From: Apis mellifera
Taxonomy: Eukaryota; Arthropoda; Insecta; Hymenoptera; Apidae
Direction: 5' to 3'
DNA: 64,000 nt
NCBI RefSeq assembly: GCF_003254395.2
Contig: NC_037638.1
Coordinates: 4,826,001 to 4,890,000, forward strand
This document shows positions 1 to 12,700 of this stretch, in pieces. The notes below the pieces were generated by a model, which had not been told where the DNA came from, did not search any database, and was given only the letters and a program-made list of their open reading frames with translations. A program made the translations under genes and the position numbers. Position 1 is the first letter of the stretch. The number at the start of each line of letters is the position of its first letter.

Positions 1-51
1 TTTTAGTATTTGAAAATGCTTAGCTTGACCAGCATCTGTTACATATATTAT
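1..51 (-). CDS. RARS: RARS exon 7, truncated by the window edge
   Basis: Acceptor TTTTTACAG at 52-60; 17 codons read IIYVTDAGQAKHFQILK, the conserved strand after the ADW boundary. The exon continues beyond position 1. Confidence 0.9.
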   Translation of the reverse strand, partial: MIYVTDAGQAKHFQILK

Positions 52-1869
52 CTGTAAAAATAGAATAGCGAAAAATAAAGATAAAATATTTTATTAATGC
101 TATGCTAATATATATGTAAAAATACCCAATCTGCTCTTTCTTCTTCTATACGTTGTTTAAGTGCCGCCATATCTGATGTATCATAAGTAAAACCACCATC
201 AGATTTTACAATGGTTAAAGGAATCTCATTATTACGTTTACCCCACATTATTTTTCGTCCTTCATCATCTTCTAATAATCCTTTTGTTTCTAAATCTTTG
301 ACTATGACTTCCATATGTTTTTGATAAAAAGATTCTCCTCTTTCTATTAAATTAATATCTAGACGAACATATATCTTCTCGAATTCTATATTTAAAACAT
401 AGATATATTGTATACACTGAAATTAAAAATATTTTATCTAATTTTACAATATTAATTATTTTACCTTTCCTTGAAACATCACAAATTAATTGCCATGCTT
501 TTGTTATTTCAGGATCGAATGTTTGTAATTTAACAACACAGTTATAAGCATGTTTTTTAAATTCCTCGTCTTTATCAAATCTTGCTTTTGATTCTTTATA
601 AAAGCTCTATAATTTTTATAACAACTTATTAGAATGATTGTTTGTAAATATAATATACTTATAAAAACGAATTATAAAACAAAAATATATTTAAAATTAT
701 TTAAAATTACTTGGAGATCTATAATAGGTGGAGATATAGTTAAATAATCAGGAAATCTATTTTGAAGATGAGCTATCAACATTCCAAATTGTGTGCCCCA
801 ATCACCAACATGATTTATTCTTAATACATCATGTCCTAAAAATTCTAATAATCTTGCAATACTATCTCCAATTATAGTAGATCTTAGATGTCCAACATGC
901 ATTTCTTTGGCAATATTAGGACTTGAGAAATCTACAATCACTCTCTGTTTTTTTGTATAAGGTGGAAATACTTTTCCATTTTTCACTAAAGTGCTTAAAA
1001 TTATTTGTATAAATTCTTTTTTTAAGTAGATATTTATAAAACCTGCACCAGCAACTTCTAACTTAGAAACTAAGCTTGATTCTTCTATTTTTGACATAAT
1101 ATTATTTGCAACATCTCGTGGTTTTGTTTGAATTCCTATATAGATATAAATATATATGTATTTTAATAATATGTTCTCTAATAATATTAATTTTAATTAT
1201 TTCTTACCATCATTATTGAGTTGTTTACAAAGTGGCATAGCACTGTTACATTGGTAATCTCCAAATTTTGGATTGGTACTAATTGATATAATTACTGGAG
1301 GTTCACAAACATTTGGATATGCAATTGAAATTGCTTTCTCAAATAAATTATATAATGTATCATATATACTAACGGCATTATTCTCTGTTGCTTTTGTTTT
1401 GCTTTCTGATTTTGCTCGTTCAGTTTCAATGGTCTATATAAATTAAACAAAAATATATTATTTTATTCACAAGAATAATAAAACTTATAAAATTATTTAG
1501 AGCTTTTAAGTGTACATAAGCTTAATTGTACAAACTCTTTTTAAAATAGCCACTCTATGTTTTAGTTTTATATTTTCTTGTTCTAATTTTGTATATTCAT
1601 CTTCAGATATAGAATTTATTTTCGAATTGTTAGTGGTAATATTTTGTCGTAGAAATTCAATTTCTTTTTTTAAAAAAGCTATTTCTTCTTCCTGTAAAAT
1701 ATATATATGTGTAATAATGAATATTATAACCTATAAGGATTATTTGACAATCTCAAATTAATTTTTATAAAAATGATAAATTTTTATAAAATAATTAATG
1801 TAAATAAATAATATAATTTACCGCAGCAGCTGCTCTTTTGTGGAAATTTTCTAGATTTACAGTAGACAT
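1..1869 (-). CDS. RARS: Cytosolic arginyl-tRNA synthetase, N-terminal ~436 residues (partial, 7 exons)
   Basis: Class I aminoacyl-tRNA synthetase that charges tRNA-Arg with arginine using ATP in the cytosol. Joined exons (minus strand): 1822-1869, 1536-1691, 1208-1433, 711-1135, 465-606, 126-385, 1-51; all phases agree. Residues 1-68 form a lysine/glutamate-rich coiled coil like the leucine-zipper extension that tethers animal ArgRS to the multisynthetase complex. Around residues 129-135 the motif FGDYQCNSAM marks the Arg-specific N-domain. The HIGH signature appears as HVGH at residues 223-226 inside KEMHVGHLRST, followed by NHVGDWGTQFGML. Exon 6 carries ERGESFY and TIVKSDGGFTYDTSD, characteristic of eukaryotic ArgRS. 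The rest of the catalytic domain and the anticodon-binding domain lie outside the window. The start is the ATG at 1867-1869, giving an N terminus MSTVNLENF. Introns are very short. Family assignment is firm; only the gene's 3' half is missing. Confidence 0.96.
126..385 (-). CDS. RARS: RARS exon 6
   Basis: Eighty-seven codons including the split Glu. Encodes LIERGESFYQKHM, DDEGRKIMWG and IPLTIVKSDGGFTYDTSD, part of the catalytic domain of eukaryotic ArgRS. Phase-0 donor (TGG followed by GTATTT). Confidence 0.95.
465..606 (-). CDS. RARS: RARS exon 5
   Basis: Acceptor TTATAG before AGCTTTTATAAAG, donor GTAAAA. Encodes SFYKESKARFD and ITKAWQLICDVSRK, matching the helical insertion that follows the HIGH region in human ArgRS. 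Ends one base into a codon completed by exon 6. Confidence 0.93.
711..1135 (-). CDS. RARS: RARS exon 4 (HIGH motif, catalytic core)
   Basis: The largest exon, 425 bp, completing the split Gly codon of exon 3. It holds EVAGAGFINIYL, VIVDFSSPNIAKEMHVGHL (HIGH motif), RSTIIGDSIARLLEF and HVGDWGTQFGMLIAHL, all near-invariant in eukaryotic ArgRS. The phase-0 donor is CAA followed by GTAATT. Confidence 0.97.
1208..1433 (-). CDS. RARS: RARS exon 3 (Arg N-domain)
   Basis: Acceptor TATATAG before ACCATTG and donor GTAAGA. 75 codons plus one base. Encodes YPNVCEPPVII and KFGDYQCNSAM, the conserved start of the additional N-terminal domain specific to ArgRS, which contacts the tRNA elbow (D-loop). Confidence 0.93.
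1536..1691 (-). CDS. RARS: RARS exon 2 (coiled-coil extension)
   Basis: Fifty-two codons in phase 0. Heptad-like leucine/isoleucine spacing with many Lys and Glu predicts a coiled coil, ending KLKHRVAILKR. The acceptor is TTTTACAG. The donor needed to keep frame is the unusual GTTTGT; without it the frame runs on to a TAA about ten codons later. The join to exon 3 gives LKR-TIETERAK, which parallels the human protein. Confidence 0.85.
1822..1869 (-). CDS. RARS: RARS exon 1 (start codon)
   Basis: Sixteen codons from the ATG at 1867-1869 to a phase-0 donor (GCG then GTAAAT). It encodes the start of the N-terminal helix, ending HKRAAAA. The 130-bp intron that follows is AT-rich. Confidence 0.85.
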
Positions 1870-4800
1870 CGTATTAAAGATTTACTTTCAATAAAAGGTT
1901 TACTTTTGTAGAAAAATAATACACGTGGATCTTTCAAAAAACCTTATACTTTCTATATTAGATAGAAAATATATTTATAATAAATTATTAATAAATAATA
2001 AATTAAATTTATAAATAACGTATAAAATCAAATTAAATAGAGAAAGAAAAATATTTTAAAAATTCAATACCCATAATTTTATATATATATATATACATAT
2101 AAATAAATATGTATATTTTCTAAACTAGATGTATTTCATTTAAATCAGCGCGCTTTTATTTATAAATTGAAACATTTTTTTTTATTTCATATTTATTCAA
2201 TAAATTATACTAGATACAGTATACTATACTATACCTAGTACTAAATATTATAATCAATATCTCTCAAATCATAATTAAAAATAAATGTATTTAAGTAATA
2301 ATAATATAAATATTAATCTTTTTTCAAAAATAAATAAATATAAATAAATATAAATAAATTAAAAATAAAATTAATAAAATCATAAAAAATAAAATATAAA
2401 TTGTTTATATTAAGATAAATTATAAAGGTAGTTATCTATAATTATAAAATTTGAAATAAAAATATTTTTTTATTAAATAATTAAAGGTGAAATATAGGGA
2501 AAATAGTTTCTTTTTATATCAATTATTTATTTTCCATACAAATTATAAACATGTTTTTCAAATACTGTACATATACTGAATTCTATTATATTTTTAAACC
2601 TCTAATTTAATGATATATCATTTCGTTCTTTATTTACTTGTTAAATCAACTACTTTGATCCTCGTTTCGTTTTATTTATGATAATATACAGGTAGATTCC
2701 ATTCTTTCTGATCAATATTCCATTTAATCATTCTTATATTCAAGCTCAATTCTTTGATATGGCAGTTCCAGGATATGAAGAAATATAAATTGTAAATAGA
2801 TACCAGTTTTTTTTTAATTTTCATATATAGTTTAGCAATATGCTATAAGAAATATAGTCAATGTTTTCATAGAGAAGGTATTTTTATAAAGTTTAACAGA
2901 TAATTTAAAAAACCTGATTAAACGAATTATTTGTTAAAAATTTGAATTGTTCATTAAGAAATTTTAATATTTCAATTACTGAGAAATTTATGCTATTATT
3001 TTAATTTTAATTAAACAAATGGTTTTTATATATGAATCTCTATGAAAATATAGACAAAAATTTTAATGTTTTTAATTTCGAAAATTTGATTTACAAATGA
3101 CAAGTAATCAATATTTCGCCAAAGTACTTTATGTAATACACAAAATGTACTGGAACTTTTCTTTTGATGATCTTTATGTAAATATGTACAAAGTATTTAA
3201 CAAATTTCGTCGGTTTGTCATCAATCATATCATGTATTGTGTACAGTGCGAATTCTTCCACTTTCTCCCTAATCTACTTCTGCGTTTGTATCTTTATGGA
3301 TTTCAATTTTTTCCTTTTCTGATATCATCAATATAGAGTGAGAGAGTGCTATTTTCTATCTTCACAGAAGACATAGATAAATATATATTTTCATAATCTT
3401 TCCTTATAAATGTAATTCGCTTACTTTAAAATCATTATTCGTTAATGTTAATAATATTAGTGTCGGTGCTCCTTTTTGCGATTTCAAACTCCTCCCATTT
3501 TTTTTCTTCATGATTTTTCTTTAAAATAAAAATTCGCATAACCAAAAACATTTGAGTATTTTCTAAATATATTGCATAATTTCTTGCTTTTGTAATAACA
3601 ATTTATCACGGGCAGAATTAGAACCATTAGATATCTTTTTGATTAATTAATATTAAACAAAATAATTTTTACTATAGCGCATATATTTATTTTTATTGAT
3701 TTAAATCGCAGAAAAATATTTTTTCTTTTTCTTGTTATCTACGTATATACTACTGATAAAAACAAGTAATTAAATTTTCTGATAATATCATATAAAATCA
3801 TCTTAATGATTCCAATTCTACCTTAATATACACACAATTTAGTAAAATTACGATTTATAGATATAATGTGTAAAAACGAAACTTATAATCAATTATAAAG
3901 AGAAAAAAAAAAAGAAAAAAAAAAAGGTAACAATAAGTAAAAACTGTGAAAATTGTGAAAGCTGCCAGTTATTGAACGAAAGCCATATACATTATTATTT
4001 AAATATATAAGTTCCTTCGTTATTCAGTCAATCACTTAACGAATTTAATTCTCACCCCAAATAAAAAGCGACATATTTCTGACTAAAAGAGAGATCAAAA
4101 TACATTGCCACTTGTTGCGTAAAAGTTAATTAAAGTAAAGAATAAAATAAGTATTAATTATTTTCTTAAAGTATACATGATTCTTTCCTGTATTATCTTA
4201 ACATTCACTGCTCCATATAGGCAAGTCCTGTTTCAGAACAGGCAATTGATCAGATTAAAGAATATATAAAAAGTTTTCTGTGCATTTACATGTATATAGT
4301 CTCTGCGAGAGATGTGACTAAATAAAATTAATCGCATAAGATTTTAATGGTCCTTTACTCTCTTACATAATTGTTATTGAAAAATTGTAAAATTGTAAAA
4401 GAATATCTATAATATGAAACTTTTCTGGTTCATACATTGAAATGTTAAAATAAAATTAAGTACAAAACACATTGTCAACAAGCAAAGTTTTGTATGAACT
4501 CTTAAAATATGCTCAAATTTAGAGAGCTGTGATGAAGTTTATCACACTATTACGTAGTTGCTCTTTAAAAATGGAGAATCAAGCTCAAAGATTAGATTTA
4601 TTTTACATTCTTCAACTTTAATTTTAATATTCTCCTAATAAAAAATATTAAGATGATCATGTCACTAAGTTAAAGAAAAGTATCTCTATTTGATAGATGT
4701 TGTCCGTATCTAGCGCACGTAATTAATAAAATCTGATATATTCGTATTATAAATGTGTAATAGAAAGATAAAAACAAACAAAATATGCTAAGTAAGAAAA

Positions 4801-5041
4801 TCATTTACGTAAGAACTATAGAAAAAAGAAAGATCTTAGAGTACGAAATAAAATGATTATAAGAAATACAAACACATCCCTCTAATCTAAGTGTCGCTGC
4901 CTAAGAATGGGTGGGTTTGCACAATTTTAAGTGCGTTTATTAAAAGTTTTAGAAAGTACATAAAAATCTTTTTTCTTTTATCTGATCATTGAGAATTAAA
5001 AAGCTCTGCAGCGAAAATTCTTACTGTTAGTCGTAATAGAA

Positions 5042-5085
<44 letters not shown>

Positions 5086-6671
5086 AAAAGAAAAAAAGAA
5101 AACATTTCTATAAAAGAAAACTTAAGGTTTCGGTTGTAACGTTATTCTCAATCTTTTTCAGTTTGGATAATTAAAAAAAAAAAAAAAATTATAATGATAA
5201 TATAATTAAGGAAACTTAAGAAATCATAATGGCATTACCTCTCTATTCAACTTCCATTTCGTTTAAAACTTAGAAATCACTTAGATAACTTTATACACGA
5301 TCATTTATAACAATGTAAATCGTAATCATTGCATTAATATTTAACATATATATTCTTATATGTAATATATGTATATCTGTGTGTGGATGTCTTGTCTGAT
5401 CTATTTCCTAATTTAATAATAAAACTATAATACTAAATTATGTTGGTACCACGCCTTTCCGAGATCAGAGTCTGTTTCTCATCTTACACTTTTTTTTTTT
5501 ATGATTTTATATATATATTTTTATTCTTCTTCGTTTGGTACATACACTATATCTCCGACACTCATTTTTTTCCAAATTTATTGTCGTCAATTTTAACTTA
5601 ACTTTTATTATATCTCTTTTATTAAAACCCCGACGAATTCGATCGTTTACAAGCAAATGACGGAATATTCATAAAATATATATACGATTATATCTGTTTC
5701 TCAATATAAAATTTACAATTTCGTCATCTGGAATGCGCTTCCTGCAGAAACCATAAGCAGGAAATTCTTTCCACGATACGTTAAAACACGCGTACCAATT
5801 TTTTTTTTTTTTTTTTATTACAACTTTTCTCAGTTTTGAATCAAACTCAAGCTCGGGCTGGCCAGTACTTCTAACGTGTAAAGGTGTACATATGTTTGTG
5901 TATGTATATGTGTATAATGTATTCACGTATTTGTGTTCCAAATTCTCTTTAAGGAGTTTCACAGAAAATGTTCGAAAATACAGAACAAAAAAAGATCTAA
6001 TTAAAAATTATAATTCGATTAAAAATCATGTATAAATCTTAAATTTGTAAATAAAAATATATTTATACAATAATCAAATCTCTAAATAGTTAAATATTTT
6101 CTATCATTAAAATAAACGTTGGATAAACGTAAAAACATATGACTCTAAGTATTATTTTTTCCTTTTTTTCTTTTGATAATAGAACATTTTCAATGGAACC
6201 TTTATTATACATAGATGCGAAATGTATCTATGTATAGTAGATAGCGTGTTTACAATTATGTATTAACGCTTAACCCCATGAAGCGTTCAAAAAAGATATT
6301 CAAGATTATCAATCGTTTATAATCGATTAAAAAAGAAAAAAAAGGAAAGAGAAAAATTAAATTATAGAAATTTACATTTACATATTTCATATACAAATCA
6401 ATTAAAATCAAATTTTGTTAATCATTTGATACGTGATATAAATATCATATTTATTCTACATGTAAATACTATATTTATGTCCTTGGTTAAGGATAAGAAG
6501 AATCTACAAAATAATATAAAAATGTGATATCACAATGATATAACTATAATGCTTCAAAGGGTTAACATTTTTGTGTGTAGACGTGTATATGCGCGTATGG
6601 ATGATTTTTTTTATGTGATGGTAGGCACTGATGGGGGGTGGATGGCTGCATGGCGAGCAGGTTCAAGCAGG
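1870..6671. other. RARS promoter side, intergenic DNA and sd 3' UTR
   Basis: Very AT-rich DNA between the RARS start (1869) and the sd stop (6672). The part next to sd must hold its 3' UTR. Several minus-strand AATAAA-type signals (TTTATT on the plus strand, for example near 6200, 5600 and 5620) could serve, and I cannot choose between them. A 39-A run lies at 5045-5083. Short open frames at 3097-3336 are discussed as a finding. No other gene is supported. Confidence 0.6.
5045..5083. repeat. Poly(A) tract, 39 bp
   Basis: Uninterrupted run of 39 A in the RARS-sd intergenic region. No element body or flanking duplication is visible, so it is treated as a homopolymer rather than a retroposon tail. 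Confidence 0.95.
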
Positions 6672-6785
6672 CTAGTCCTTGATCAATCTGTATATGTGAT
6701 GTTGTGCACCGTGCTCGGACGTCGACACTTCAAACACGTATGCTGTACATAACAACGTTTCCTGCGTATCCCTGTTCGTTACAAC
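6672..6785 (-). CDS. sd: sd exon H (last coding exon and stop)
   Basis: Acceptor TTTTATGCAG; 37 codons then TAG at 6672-6674. Reads VVTNRDTQETLLCTAYVFEV then STSEHGAQHHIYRLIKD. The ending matches TEAD1/TEAD4 (EHGAQHHIYRLVK) more closely than fly Sd. Confidence 0.98.
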   Translation of the reverse strand, partial: VVTNRDTQETLLCTAYVFEVSTSEHGAQHHIYRLIKD

Positions 6786-9700
6786 CTGCATAAAAGAAAA
6801 CAGATAATTACAAATATTAAAATAATTTATAAAAAAATTTAAATAATTAAAATTAAAATAAAAAATTGAACGATCTTATTTAGATTATTAAAAATTTCAT
6901 ATCTTAGGAATAAAAAATTTTAAGTTAAAATTTAAAATTATATATATAAATACCAGGAAATATGCGAAATTCATTTTATTTTCAAATTTCCACTAATTCA
7001 CGATACATATTTTAATTTTCACAATTTTGTTTATAATTTTGTTTATATATATATATAAACGCAACAATAAATTCATATTCTCAAATAATTATCATTTTTT
7101 TTTTTTACATATTATTATTAATAATTACTTGTGTGTAACATTTATTATTTAACGTACATATAATGTTTTATAATATTTTATCCCTTAAGAAGTAAAAATG
7201 ATTATATTTGTTGTATTATAATAAATTACTTTGTACAATTATTCTAATTATACATTGAATAAAGCATGATTTATTTGTACTTGAAATAACAATAGTATCT
7301 TAGATTAATTTTATGTGATTAAGCAATTACATAAATGCTAAATTGAAATTACTATTAATTTTAAATATTTTATGTAAGAGAAAAATTATTCTGGAAAGAA
7401 TGTCATACCTGAAGAATAGTGAAATTCTCGAGAACGCTGTTCATCATGTACTTTTCTGGCAGGTGCTTCAATTTATGTATGAAGTTGATCATATATTCGC
7501 ACATGGGCGAACGACTAATACGATAGACGAACCTGCCATTTTCGAACCTAGCGTATTCTGTCTCCACTTTTTCCACCACCTGTTTCCCGAAGGAGCAGAC
7601 TTTGGTCGAACATGTTATCGTCATGTTCTCGTTGCTCTCGTACCTGATGAAAAACAATTTTGTTAATAATTTCTTTTGAAACTATTAATTTGAAAATATT
7701 AATTAATTAAAAATTTAAAAAAGCGATACATATATCACGATGACAACTATTACTTACTGGCTTGTTACGCCGTAAAAAGCTCCAGCTTCGTCCTGAATGT
7801 TCGTATTGAGATCAGCCCAAAATTTAACGAGGAAAAAAGCTACCTGTGGTCCCTTGTCGTAAAGTTCCTTCAGGCCGCCCTTTTTTTCTGGGAATTTATC
7901 GTATATCTGCCTGACATCAACAGCCTCTAGCAATGGATCCGCGTAAGTCGCGGACCCTCCTATGTGGACGAACAGGTGCTTGTGATACTGCAAAAAAAAA
8001 AAGCGGAAAAAAAAATTCTAATGTCTGTCAGGGTAAAATTGCGACTTTCCGTCGGCAATGCTTTGTCCCCTGATTTTTTCATCATTTTATTTTTTTTTTT
8101 TCTTTCCATGATAACTCTGATGATATCTCTATACACATTTAAAATTGTTATATATCACATCAGAAGATATAATCATTGAATTATAAACAAGTTTATTTCA
8201 TTTTTAAATAATTTATACATAACAAGAGAATTTAAGTGACACATTATTTTTTTATATTACTTTTCTCTTTATACAAGATTATGTTAAAGATTATGTTTCA
8301 ATATTTATAACAGAATTAACAAATTTTGATTATAAAAACATATCAGCACAAATCATAACAGTTATGAATATTTTAAATCTTGTCAAGGATAAAATAAAAA
8401 ATATAATAATAAATTTTTGTACTTTCATATATCACTTAATAGTCTTTATTCTATTAATATATGTAATTATTCATTTCTTATATTATTTCTTATAATATTC
8501 TATATTGTTTACTTGTAAATTAAGAATCATTCCAAGAGAAATAATTTATTGCAAATCAAAAGATTATAGTCATCTATATTGTTTAAGTCAATAACTTCAT
8601 CGGTATCTGAAAAAATTGTTTGAAAATTTATTTGAATCATCCTTGCACGTTGAATTTCATTCTATCACACAACAAACTGTCAAACTGTACACCGTTCGCC
8701 ACCATTTTATTTCGCACTTACAATATCCTGATCTCTCTGGTGCTCCATGTAGGCCGAGAACTCGACAAGCCTGAGCTTGTGGGTCGCGATGGCACGTCCT
8801 TCCCAGGGCGGGGGTGGTTGAGCCTGGACCATGTCACCGCTTGAAACCGCTGTCGCTGGTTTTCCGGTGTACGCCGGCTGCGAAAACGGTTTGACATCCT
8901 GGGACGTTCCTGGCTGCAAACCCGGTTGCCAGAATTGCTGAAAAGTCGATATCTCGTTTTTTTTTCTTTGTTACAAGTTTGTCAAGCGTTTTGCCGTTCA
9001 CGGGATCGTTTTCGAAAGTTTGTATACACGATATCGGTAGAATGTTTGTGCGATTAACAAAAATTCAAAGGGAAAAATGCGAAGAATATCATAATATGTG
9101 AAATATTAATTTTAATAAAAATATTCGATAGAAATATTAATTTTTTATTTTTAATCTAATCTCATCGTTGAGAAATAACAATGTGTACAATTTGATTTCT
9201 TTTTTTTAAACTTTTCAATAATTTTTTTGACGATAAATATTCTCATTGAAATATTTATAGGTTAGAATATTTGTTTCCTTTATTTTCAAGCCGTTGTATT
9301 TATGTAACGAATACGGATTGAATAATTATTAAATAATATAAATATTTGATTCGTTTTTTTTGAATATAAATGTTTCCTTCTTTTCAGGTTATCGATTTAT
9401 AAATAAGATATTGTACAAATACGTTTCGTAATATCTAGGGAATTATTAGTGAAATGAAAACGAATTGGAAATTTGCTTTGAACATAGTTGCTTAAAACTT
9501 GAAGAAAAAAAAAACTTGTCTCTTCCGATTTATATTTATATTTTCAAACTACTATCAAATTTTCATTCTTCATTAATATTAATATTCGATATTCATTATC
9601 ATTAAGAAATTAAAAAATTCAGAAAAAAAAATATGATTTATTTCAGATAATTCGAACATGTTAAATAATTCATTTCATAAACGAGCAAATTCGAAGTGGA

Positions 9701-12700
9701 TCATCATCGGGAAGAGATGTTGTTTTTCTCCGTAAGCCATCGAGCCCTCGGGTGGAGGAACAATCGTGACGTTTGAGGTTAAGTTGGAGGAAAGTTACAC
9801 AAAAAAAAAAAAAAAAAAAAAAAAACGAACAAAAAAGAATTGACACGAATATTAAATACACAATTAATTGTAAAAAGAAAAAAAAAAAAAAGAAAAAAAA
9901 AATTATAAAGAAAGAAATACGTACAAACACAACAGCAAAGGAAAATAATAGTAGTTGTATTACGTGAAGAGAGAAAGACAGTTTGGTAAGCCACAACGAC
10001 GCCTAACAACGTGTAATTAATGTCCAAAAATTCCAATTTTATACAATATGCAAACCCGTGTATGTATGTATTGTGTATATATATGCCCAGGTGATATACA
10101 TATGTAAAAAAGATAGAGCGACGGACAAATTGAACAATACACAACAAGGGCCCCCAGGGGCGTAGCAGCAGAGAGCAAGGGGGGTATCGTTTTTTTTTTT
10201 TTTTTTTTTTTTTTTTACGAGGATGGTTAGTTTTCATCGCGCAAGCTTCCATGATTAAGAGAGTGTTAGAGAGAAACAAAGAAAAAAAATATAAAAAAAT
10301 CATTGGTTTTAGAAATAATTTTCTTCTAACCTATTTCTCCTTTTTTTCTCTGGATAAGCAGCGAACAAAAAGCTGATTAATCAGATCAGATACAGAAGAA
10401 AAGAAACGGAATGGAAATTGTGTATGTGTATTTTGCGTATGTGCAAGAATGGTAAAAAAATTTTCTTATTTTAATTTCAATAATAAATGAAATTTTGAAT
10501 TCAAAGTGTAAAGCGAATATTTCAAATAATAATCCAACTTGATTAAAAATTTTTTTAATTTATGAAAAGAATTAATGAGAAAAGAATAAATGATGGAATA
10601 ATTTATTATTGTACACGATATTCAAATTTATATTTAGAAAATAAAATAATAATAAAATTTTGTAATAATTTTTGTATTATTCAGTAATAAAAAAAAAACA
10701 ATGTTTATACGAACTATCTGTAACGTAATAATTGTGTATACGTGTTATGTTATTCATCGTGATAATTTTGCAAAAGCATGAAAGAACTCGCGACACGAGC
10801 AAGAACATTTTAGGATAGTTAAGACAAAACCACACGATTATGATCGGCCTCAAGCGGATTAAAAAGACGGTTATAGGGCGAAGCGGTTAGAGTGAAAAGA
10901 AAACAGATATGAACGTTAAATAAGAAGCCAAACTGACAGTGTATAAATAGGAATTAATATTTCATATATATATATATATATATCCTCAAGACGACGAGAC
11001 ACCGATCGTTCGTCCAGCGAAAAAATGTATAGTGAAACAAATATAAATTCAACAAGGGATAACAAGATGTCGCTAGTGTCGCCAACAATCGACTATCCCT
11101 TATACACAAGCATATTTATACGATATTACAGCGTTTTAACTTTTTCTCGATACACATTCATTTCTTTTTATCACTTTTATTATCTTTTAAATAAAATATC
11201 CGAGAGAATATTCCAACGAACGATTTTCAAACGTAACGAACGATATTCTTATATTATCATTTAATTCGTGCCACACCTGTAATGAAGGTTAGGAATACAT
11301 TTTCATTTCTCAAATCAATTCTCTTCGAACTTCTCTTACTTTGAAAATCATATAATAATTAACACGTAACAAAACTGTGACAAGAAAAGGAATAAAAAAA
11401 AAAAAAAAAGAAAAAAAATTATTTTTAACAATCTTTCTCTCTTTACGTGTCTCGTCGTCTCACCCCAAAGCTCGTGGCTCCTTTTTATCATTTCTTTTCT
11501 TTTTTTTTTTTTTTATTTCGTCTGTTGTCATAAAAAGAAAATAGGCCGCTTAAAAAGAGAGAACAAAAAAAATTGTTTCAAGGGGTTCTCCGTGATCGGG
11601 ACTTACCGCTCCGGGATAGGAGACAGGGGTGGAAGCATGAAGGGCAAGGGGCCCCACGAGGGCGGGGGGCATCTTGTTGTGTATCGCACTCCCAGCTGAT
11701 ACTATCTGGGCGCTCGACATGCTCGACATTGTCTGGAGCGCCTTCTCCTTGGCGGCATGATCCTAACAAATCGTCAAACCGATTACAACGCATTGTCGAG
11801 TGGCGGCGAAGAAACGTCAATGATAATAATTGTTCTTGTTCTTTTATTTATTCATTTATATCATGTGTGGTGAATTGTATTCTATTAGTGCCATTGGACA
11901 TGTCATTTTATTAATGGTGGTGATGATTTCGTGATTGTATTTGATGAACATGATATATTTTTTTTTTTTTGGAAAGAAAAGTGTGCGATTGATTAAACGA
12001 TAAGAGTAAGAGAATTATTTTGGGAGAGAAACGTGATTAGAAGAAAATCTTTCCGATTTATAATTCAATTATTTTAAATCTTAAGATATGGATGCAAGTT
12101 TGTATTAATCTTTATAATTATCATAATTTCAATATATTTAATCCAAATTTATTTATTTTAATAAAAATATAAATATTAAGTGCATACGGAATATTGTTTC
12201 TTTTGCACAAAGTATTTTACATGATTAAATTTATTATATAAAAAAAATCAAATATCAAAAAATCGAGTCATCTACAAAAAATAAAAATTCCAATTCATTA
12301 ATGACAGAAGTAAGATGCTCAATGCTCCATTCTGTATAAATCTGTTTACAAAACCATCTACAAAAAAAAAGAGAGAGAGAGAAGAAACAAACATAAACAC
12401 AAAATGCTTCGGTATTAAATAATAAACGTCAAACAAACTACACACCATATTAAGGAGAAAAAATTCAAAGATGGATTAAAAAAAAAAAAAAATCATTCCA
12501 TATTTTTCTGCATATTGCCAGATCGAGTCGTCGTAAAAATTAAAACGATCTCTCTCCCCCGATGGCTTTGCATAATTTCGTTCCCCCCGCCGAATTTCCC
12601 ATCTCCCTCGCGTTCCGCGTGTCGCTGTTTTATGCCCGGTTCGGTTGATGTCATCGATCGCTATCGAGCAAAACGGCAATGCAGAGTTGATTGCAGAAAC

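Larger units (their letters stand above)
6786..11606 (-). other. sd introns between exons D and H
   Basis: Introns at 6786-7408, 7644-7757, 7988-8721 and 8938-11606. All begin GT and end AG on the minus strand. The largest contains pure A/T homopolymers near 9801-9825, 9880-9900 and 10190-10216 that create poly-Lys and poly-Phe pseudo-frames. Nothing else gene-like is visible. Confidence 0.85.

Noticed and set aside
5045..5083. Poly(A) runs here and at 58691-58730 as retroposon tails
   Set aside because: No element body or target-site duplication was seen beside either run.
9670..10303. Long minus-strand frames rich in Phe and Leu that look like membrane proteins
   Set aside because: They are translations of A/T homopolymers inside an sd intron.
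11578..11820. 80-codon minus-strand frame starting MTFLRRHST over the cassette exon
   Set aside because: It is in a different frame from the real sd exon (11607-11762), whose correct frame matches TEAD proteins.
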